Assembly (NCBI GenBank): GCA_003543035.1
Contig: DPJL01000073.1
Location: forward strand, 31,748 to 59,297
Length of the DNA stretch: 27,550 nt
Direction: 5' to 3'
DNA from: Micromonosporaceae bacterium
GTDB lineage: Bacteria > Actinomycetota > Actinomycetes > Mycobacteriales > Micromonosporaceae
Shown: in pieces, positions 23,760-27,550 of the stretch
How positions within the stretch are numbered: position 1 is the stretch's first letter
How the letters are laid out: the number at the start of each line of letters is the position of its first letter
Position numbers and translations under genes: made by a program
Notes under the pieces: generated by a model
The model's input: the letters and a program-made list of their open reading frames with translations, nothing else
What the model was told of the DNA's origin: nothing
The model's database searches: none

Positions 23760-25260
23760 GATCGCCGTCGGGGTCGGCGGACTGGCCGTCCTGTTAGGAG
23801 CGTTGGACGCCTACGTTCTGGTTTCCATCCTCATCGACATCATTTATGACCTCGGGGTGCCGATCAACCACCTCGAGCGGGCCACCCCACTCATCACCGG
23901 CTACCTGCTCGGCTACATCGCGGGCATGCCGTTGCTGGGGCGGCTCTCCGACCGGTACGGCAGGCGAGCGGTCATCCTCGCCTGCCTGGCCGGGTTTGCC
24001 ATCGGCTCGGTAATTACGGCTACGGCCGCAACGATGACCCCGCTGGTTGCCGGGCGTGCCCTGCAGGGCCTGGCCGGAGGCGCTTTGCTGCCGGTGACGA
24101 TGGCGCTTGTAGCGGACGTGTTCTCGGCCGAACGCAGAGCCGCCGCTCTCGGCTGGGTCGGTGCGGCGCAAGAGCTGGGTGCGGTGCTCGGGCCACTGTT
24201 CGGTGCGGGGATCGCGGCGTGGATTGGCTGGCGCGGCATCTTCTGGCTCAACATCCCGCTGACGTTGCTCGCTGCGCTCGCGGTGTGGTTCATGGTTCCC
24301 CGCCGGCAAACGGGGTTGGCCGCTCCCCGCGTCGACATCGTGGGCGGGCTGCTGCTGGCCATCTCGCTCGGCCTTCTGGTGGCCGGGCTCTACAACCCCT
24401 CACCCGAGGTCTCGGTCCTCCCCAGTTGGGGTCCGATCACGATCGGGGCCGGACTCGTCACCCTGGTGCTCTTTGTGGTTTGGGAGGCTCGATCCAGTAC
24501 TCGTCTGATGGAAACCGCAGACGTGGCGATGCGGCCTTTCCTCAGCTCACTTGTCGCGAGCCTTTGTGCGGGTGCGGCGTTGCTGGTGACCCTGGTCAAT
24601 GTCCAGCTGGTCGCGCAAACGTTGCTGGGTAAGGATTCCATGGGCGGCACGCTGATGCTGACGCGATTCCTGGTGGCTCTGCCGGTTGGTGCTGTCCTGG
24701 GTGGACTCCTGATCCGTGCACTCGGGGAGCGGGTGCTCACCTTCCTCGGCCTGGTCATCGCGGCGGGGGCGTACTACCAGATCGCGAACTGGCCCGCTGG
24801 TATCCAGGACCTGCTCTACCCGTTTGACCTGCCACGGCTGGACACCGATCTCGTGCTTGCCGGGCTTGGCCTTGGGCTGGTGATCGCGCCGCTTTCAGCG
24901 ATCGTGCTGCGCGTGGTTCCGGCTTCGCAGCACGGCATCGCTTCGGCCGCCGTCGTCGTGGCTCGGATGATGGGCATGCTGCTCGGCGTTGCCGCGCTGA
25001 CCGCGTGGGGGCTGCATCGCTTCCAGGAGTTCACGAAGGATCTGCCTACCCCGATTCCCTTCGGTCTCACGCAGGAGGAGTTCATCCGCCAGATGGCGGC
25101 CTACCAGCTGGCTCTGCAGGCGGCTTTGCGAGCCGAATACCGGGAGATCTTCCTGGCCACAGCGGTGATCTGCGTGGTTGGGGCGCTCTTCGGCCTGCTC
25201 CTCGGCCGCCGCTCCCGCGCTGCCGTCGGATCCGCTGCCGGCCACGTTCCGCCCGCATGA
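23749..25260 (+). CDS. MFS transporter of the P55 (Rv1410c) type
   Basis: 503-residue major-facilitator protein with about 14 membrane helices. The N-terminus, with GALDAYVLVSILIDI at 17-31 including D20 and the motif-A loop GRLSDRYGRR at 64-73, closely resembles mycobacterial P55 as I recall it. A motif-C-like GAVLGPLFGAGIA lies in helix 5. P55 with LprG moves triacylated lipids to the outer envelope and affects drug tolerance; earlier work described it as an efflux pump. The GTG start overlaps lprG by 11 bp, a sign of translational coupling. The stop codon lies at the left edge of the palindromic repeat 25258-25333, which may terminate the operon. Confidence 0.93.
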   Translation: MRPKIAVGVGGLAVLLGALDAYVLVSILIDIIYDLGVPINHLERATPLITGYLLGYIAGMPLLGRLSDRYGRRAVILACLAGFAIGSVITATAATMTPLVAGRALQGLAGGALLPVTMALVADVFSAERRAAALGWVGAAQELGAVLGPLFGAGIAAWIGWRGIFWLNIPLTLLAALAVWFMVPRRQTGLAAPRVDIVGGLLLAISLGLLVAGLYNPSPEVSVLPSWGPITIGAGLVTLVLFVVWEARSSTRLMETADVAMRPFLSSLVASLCAGAALLVTLVNVQLVAQTLLGKDSMGGTLMLTRFLVALPVGAVLGGLLIRALGERVLTFLGLVIAAGAYYQIANWPAGIQDLLYPFDLPRLDTDLVLAGLGLGLVIAPLSAIVLRVVPASQHGIASAAVVVARMMGMLLGVAALTAWGLHRFQEFTKDLPTPIPFGLTQEEFIRQMAAYQLALQAALRAEYREIFLATAVICVVGALFGLLLGRRSRAAVGSAAGHVPPA

Positions 25261-25333
25261 TCACCGTGATCAGGGACTTTGTCCGGCGTGTCGTCGGCGC
25301 GTCGCCCCTCAAACTCCCTGATCACCGTGATCA
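25258..25333. repeat. 76-bp palindromic repeat, copy 2
   Basis: Ends TGATCACCGTGATCAGGGA (25258-25276) and its near-perfect inverse (25315-25333), 18 of 19 positions paired. Each end is itself a nested palindrome, TGATCAC-C-GTGATCA. It begins at the stop codon of the MFS gene and fills most of the gap to the convergent small membrane protein gene. It is the same length as copy 1 at 2133-2208 and aligns to its reverse complement without gaps. Confidence 0.85.
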
Positions 25334-25351
25334 GGGAGCCGGGAATGTGGA

Positions 25352-25726
25352 TCAGGAGGAGGAGGCGTCGGCCGGGGTGTCGGCGGCTTTGCCGCTGGCG
25401 GCGATGATGCGGGGAAGATCGGCGGGTTTGACGGCGGTGAGTGGGACGGTGCTGCCGTCGTTGAGTGCGGCGACGGCACGCCCACGCTGATCGGGGACGA
25501 GGGCGGCGATGTCTTCCCACGGGATCACCCGGCGGCCCAACAGCGCACGCACGCGAATGCCGTATTCGTTGACGTCGGTGCCGGCCTGCCAGGCCCAGAT
25601 CGCGACGGCGAGCGGGACCAGCGGGATCAGCACCAGCCAGCCGCCTTGCCCGGCGAGCGGGAGCGAGCCGATCAAGGTGAGCACGGCGGCCACAGCCAAC
25701 GCCGCTGGGTATCTGAAGCTCGTCAC
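25352..25726 (-). CDS. Small membrane protein, probable PH-like domain
   Basis: 124 residues: two adjacent hydrophobic helices (about 7-24 and 28-47) followed by a short cytosolic beta-rich domain. The segment TDVNEYGIRVRALLGRRVIPWEDIAAL matches the pattern of actinobacterial PH-domain membrane proteins, in which a strand pair and an aromatic W-E-D-I segment follow the helices. No catalytic residues are visible and no function can be given. A polar Ala/Ser/Asp tail ends it. The start is GTG 25726 with GGGAGA nine bases upstream. It is convergent with p55 and divergent from the propeller gene. The 95-bp gap to the latter shows nothing else clear. Confidence 0.75.
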   Translation of the reverse strand: MTSFRYPAALAVAAVLTLIGSLPLAGQGGWLVLIPLVPLAVAIWAWQAGTDVNEYGIRVRALLGRRVIPWEDIAALVPDQRGRAVAALNDGSTVPLTAVKPADLPRIIAASGKAADTPADASSS

Positions 25727-25821
25727 GACCTCGAGTCTCCCACGCGGCTTTGCGCTGGTTACGGGTACCGGCCGGATGTCTTCTGGTGGATTGTGTCGTA
25801 GCCCACAGGCATACTGTGGCG

Positions 25822-26913
25822 GTGACCGTCTTGTTGATGATCGGGACAGCTAAAGGGCTGTTCCTGGCCCGTCGGGATCGGGTCGGGGACGCATGGCAAT
25901 TGAGCGTTCCGCACTTTCCGATGACCGGTGTCTACGCTGTAGGGATTGATTCGCGTCGCTCTACTCCGCGACTGCTAACCGGGATTGACAGTTCGCATTT
26001 CGGCCCCAGTGTCGCGGTCAGCGACGATCTCGGGGCGAGCTGGCGCGAGCCGGAGCAAGCCCCCATAGCCTTCCCCAAGGATTCCGAGACTGCACTTGGC
26101 AAAGTGTGGTCGCTGCAGCCGGGCACCGCTTCCGAGCCTGACGTGGTCTGGGCCGGGACGCAGCCATCGGCTCTGTTCAAGTCCGAAAACGGGGGCATCA
26201 CCTATGAGTTGGTGAGCAGCCTGTGGGATCACCCGCACCGCCCGCTTTGGGGCGCGGGCTTTGGTGGCCAGGCAATCCACACGATCATGCCGCACCCCAC
26301 CGACCCCCAGCGCATCGTCGTGGCCATGTCGACCGGTGGTGTCTATCGCAGCACCGACGGCGGAAAGTCGTGGGGCCCAAGCAATACCGGCATCCAGGCG
26401 ACCTTCATGCCCGAGCCCGAGCGCTATCCCGAGTTCGGGCAGTGCGTGCACAAGCTGGCCCGCGACGGCGGAAACCCCGAGGTGCTCTACGCGCAGAACC
26501 ATCACGGTGTCTACCGCTCCGATGACGACGGTCAGACGTGGAATTCCATTGCCGCGACCCTGCCCACCGACTTCGGCTTCGCGATGGTGGCCCATCCGCG
26601 CCGCGAAGGCTCGGTGTGGAATTTCCCGATCACCGCTGATGCGAGCCGTTTCCCGGTCGACAACAAGTGCCAGGTCTTCCACACCGAAGACAGCGGCAAA
26701 ACGTGGGTTTCCCAGTCCGTCGGGCTGCCCACCGCTCCCTTCTATCCGACCGTGCTGCGCGATGCCATGTGCGTCGACAACGCCGACCCGGTCGGGGTCT
26801 ACTTCGGCGCACGGACCGGCGAGGTCTACTCGAGCGCGGATGAAGGGGCGAATTGGTCGTTGGTCGCCTCGCACCTGCCCGACGTCCTCTGTGTCAGGGC
26901 AGTCGCGCTGTGA
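25822..26913 (+). CDS. Six-Asp-box (BNR/sialidase-like) beta-propeller protein
   Basis: 363 residues with six Asp-box motifs of the S-x-D-x-G-x-T-W type at 67-74, 121-128, 177-184, 233-240, 288-295 and 338-345, regularly spaced about 50-55 residues apart. This predicts a six- or seven-bladed propeller. No signal peptide or lipobox is present, so it should be cytosolic, unlike true sialidases. The sialidase Arg triad and FRIP motif are not seen, so glycosidase activity should not be assumed. The frame is open from 25750. GTG 25822 is chosen because the protein then opens on the first strand (MTVLLMIGTAKGLFLAR); GTG 25816 and ATG 25837 are alternatives. The stop overlaps the next GTG by 4 bp (GTGA), coupling it to the sulfur-carrier-like gene. 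Confidence 0.85.
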   Translation: MTVLLMIGTAKGLFLARRDRVGDAWQLSVPHFPMTGVYAVGIDSRRSTPRLLTGIDSSHFGPSVAVSDDLGASWREPEQAPIAFPKDSETALGKVWSLQPGTASEPDVVWAGTQPSALFKSENGGITYELVSSLWDHPHRPLWGAGFGGQAIHTIMPHPTDPQRIVVAMSTGGVYRSTDGGKSWGPSNTGIQATFMPEPERYPEFGQCVHKLARDGGNPEVLYAQNHHGVYRSDDDGQTWNSIAATLPTDFGFAMVAHPRREGSVWNFPITADASRFPVDNKCQVFHTEDSGKTWVSQSVGLPTAPFYPTVLRDAMCVDNADPVGVYFGARTGEVYSSADEGANWSLVASHLPDVLCVRAVAL

Positions 26914-27550
26914 CCGTCGAGCTCATCATCCCGGGCGCGCTTCGTTCCGAAGTGGACGGAGCGTCCCGGGTGTCGGTTGACGCGTCGGGGACGTTGCGGG
27001 CGGTGCTCGACGAGGTGGAGCAGCGCTGGCCGCGGCTCGGCCGGCGGATCCGAGACGAGCAGGGTGAGCTGCGCCGATATGTGAACGTCTATGTCAACGG
27101 CGAAGACTGCCGAGCGCTTTCCGGGCAGGAGACCGAGGTTGCCTCCGGTGCCGAGGTGCAGGTCATTCCATCCGTGGCAGGTGGTAGCGACTTCGATGGC
27201 AAGGCGGTTCTGGCCGAGCACTTCGCACCTTGGGTGCAGGATCTCGGCCTGGTCGTGGAGGAGACCGGCGCCGACTTTGCGACGCTGCGGTTGCCGTGGT
27301 CCGATCGGCTCGCCCGGGAGGGTGGAGCCCTTTCGGGTCAGGCGTTGATGGCGGCTGCGGACACTGCGACAGTCATCGCCATCAGCTCGGCTCGGGGCAG
27401 CTTCGGTCCAATGACGACGGTGCAACTGTCGGCCAACTTCCAGCGGCCGGTGACGGGCCAAGATGTGCTTGTCACGTCAAGGATCACCAAGCTCGGCAGA
27501 TCGCTGGCCTTCGCCGACATAACCATGTCGGTGTCGGATGCGGTGGTGGC
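26910..27550 (+). CDS. CysO/MoaD-like sulfur carrier fused in frame to a hotdog thioesterase (partial)
   Basis: I translated this frame by hand: it is open from GTG 26910 to the window edge (213 residues, no stop). Residues 1-92 form a ubiquitin-like beta-grasp domain of the CysO/MoaD type. LRRYVNVYVNGED (57-69) and IPSVAGG (86-92) are close to the C-terminal half of M. tuberculosis CysO. The Gly-Gly that normally ends such carriers is G91-G92. It is followed directly by SDFDGKAVLAEHF and a PaaI-like hotdog domain with EGGALSGQALMAAADTA (D151 as likely catalytic residue) and TTVQLSANFQRPV. Coupled to the propeller gene by a GTGA overlap. Alternatives: the thioesterase starts on its own at GTG 27174, or one base is missing near 27180-27187, where a TAG lies in another frame. 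The 3' end lies outside the window. Confidence 0.8.
   Translation, partial: MTVELIIPGALRSEVDGASRVSVDASGTLRAVLDEVEQRWPRLGRRIRDEQGELRRYVNVYVNGEDCRALSGQETEVASGAEVQVIPSVAGGSDFDGKAVLAEHFAPWVQDLGLVVEETGADFATLRLPWSDRLAREGGALSGQALMAAADTATVIAISSARGSFGPMTTVQLSANFQRPVTGQDVLVTSRITKLGRSLAFADITMSVSDAVV

Noticed and set aside
25258..25333. The palindromic element as a remnant insertion sequence
   Set aside because: It is only 76 bp with no transposase fragment, and I could not identify target-site duplications. It is better described as a dispersed palindromic repeat.
25005..25490. An open frame running from p55 through the repeat into the small membrane protein gene
   Set aside because: It is out of frame with p55 and antisense to the downstream gene; the repeat merely lacks stops in that frame.
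26826..27461. A 211-codon minus-strand frame opposite the sulfur carrier-thioesterase frame
   Set aside because: No recognisable domain. The plus strand carries two clear folds and a coupled start, so the plus frame is the gene.
1..27550. tRNA, rRNA, CRISPR, prophage or integrase signatures
   Set aside because: None seen. All gaps between genes are under 200 bp and none shows cloverleaf or spacer-repeat structure.

Overview
The window is a gene-dense, high-GC stretch (about two-thirds G+C by eye) of an actinomycete chromosome. The evidence is the gene content. There is a LysX-type fusion of lysyl-phosphatidylglycerol synthase with lysyl-tRNA synthetase, an lprG-p55 lipoprotein/MFS pair as in mycobacteria, a TAP-type hydrolase, GatCAB near ligA, many GTG starts, and many genes with an actinobacterial -10 hexamer just upstream of the start codon and no Shine-Dalgarno. 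I cannot name a genus. There are no rRNA or tRNA genes, CRISPR arrays, transposases or phage genes, and no gene-free stretch exceeds 200 bp.

Layout. 1-4017: ligA, then a two-component pair (NarL-type kinase and regulator). 4144-7065: on the minus strand, a class A penicillin-binding protein and a small alpha/beta hydrolase. 7121-11565: lysX coupled to a membrane-anchored esterase, possibly a synthesis/turnover pair for aminoacylated lipids. 11566-12948: a TAP-like secreted hydrolase lipoprotein (minus). 13143-15212: a membrane GGDEF-EAL protein with both active sites intact. 15339-19464: gatC and gatA, a reversed aquaporin-like gene, then gatB. 19457-22047: on the minus strand, a PQQ-type sugar dehydrogenase lipoprotein coupled to a membrane metallophosphoesterase. 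22083-25260: a 2-hydroxyacid dehydrogenase, then lprG and p55. 25352-25726: a small two-helix membrane protein (minus). 25822 to the end: a six-Asp-box beta-propeller protein coupled to an open frame that joins a CysO/MoaD-like sulfur carrier to a hotdog thioesterase and runs off the window.

Much of the window serves the cell envelope: peptidoglycan synthesis, lipid aminoacylation, lipid export and secreted lipoproteins. The housekeeping genes ligA and gatCAB are spread through it.

Three things stand out. (1) The CysO/MoaD-hotdog fusion, in which the carrier's terminal Gly-Gly is followed directly by the thioesterase; a single missing base could also explain it. (2) A 76-bp palindromic repeat present twice, once inside the 5' end of the histidine kinase frame, with a divergent relative after the GGDEF-EAL gene. 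(3) A recurring TAnnnT hexamer 6-8 nt upstream of about nine start codons, consistent with widespread leaderless transcription and used here to choose several starts.
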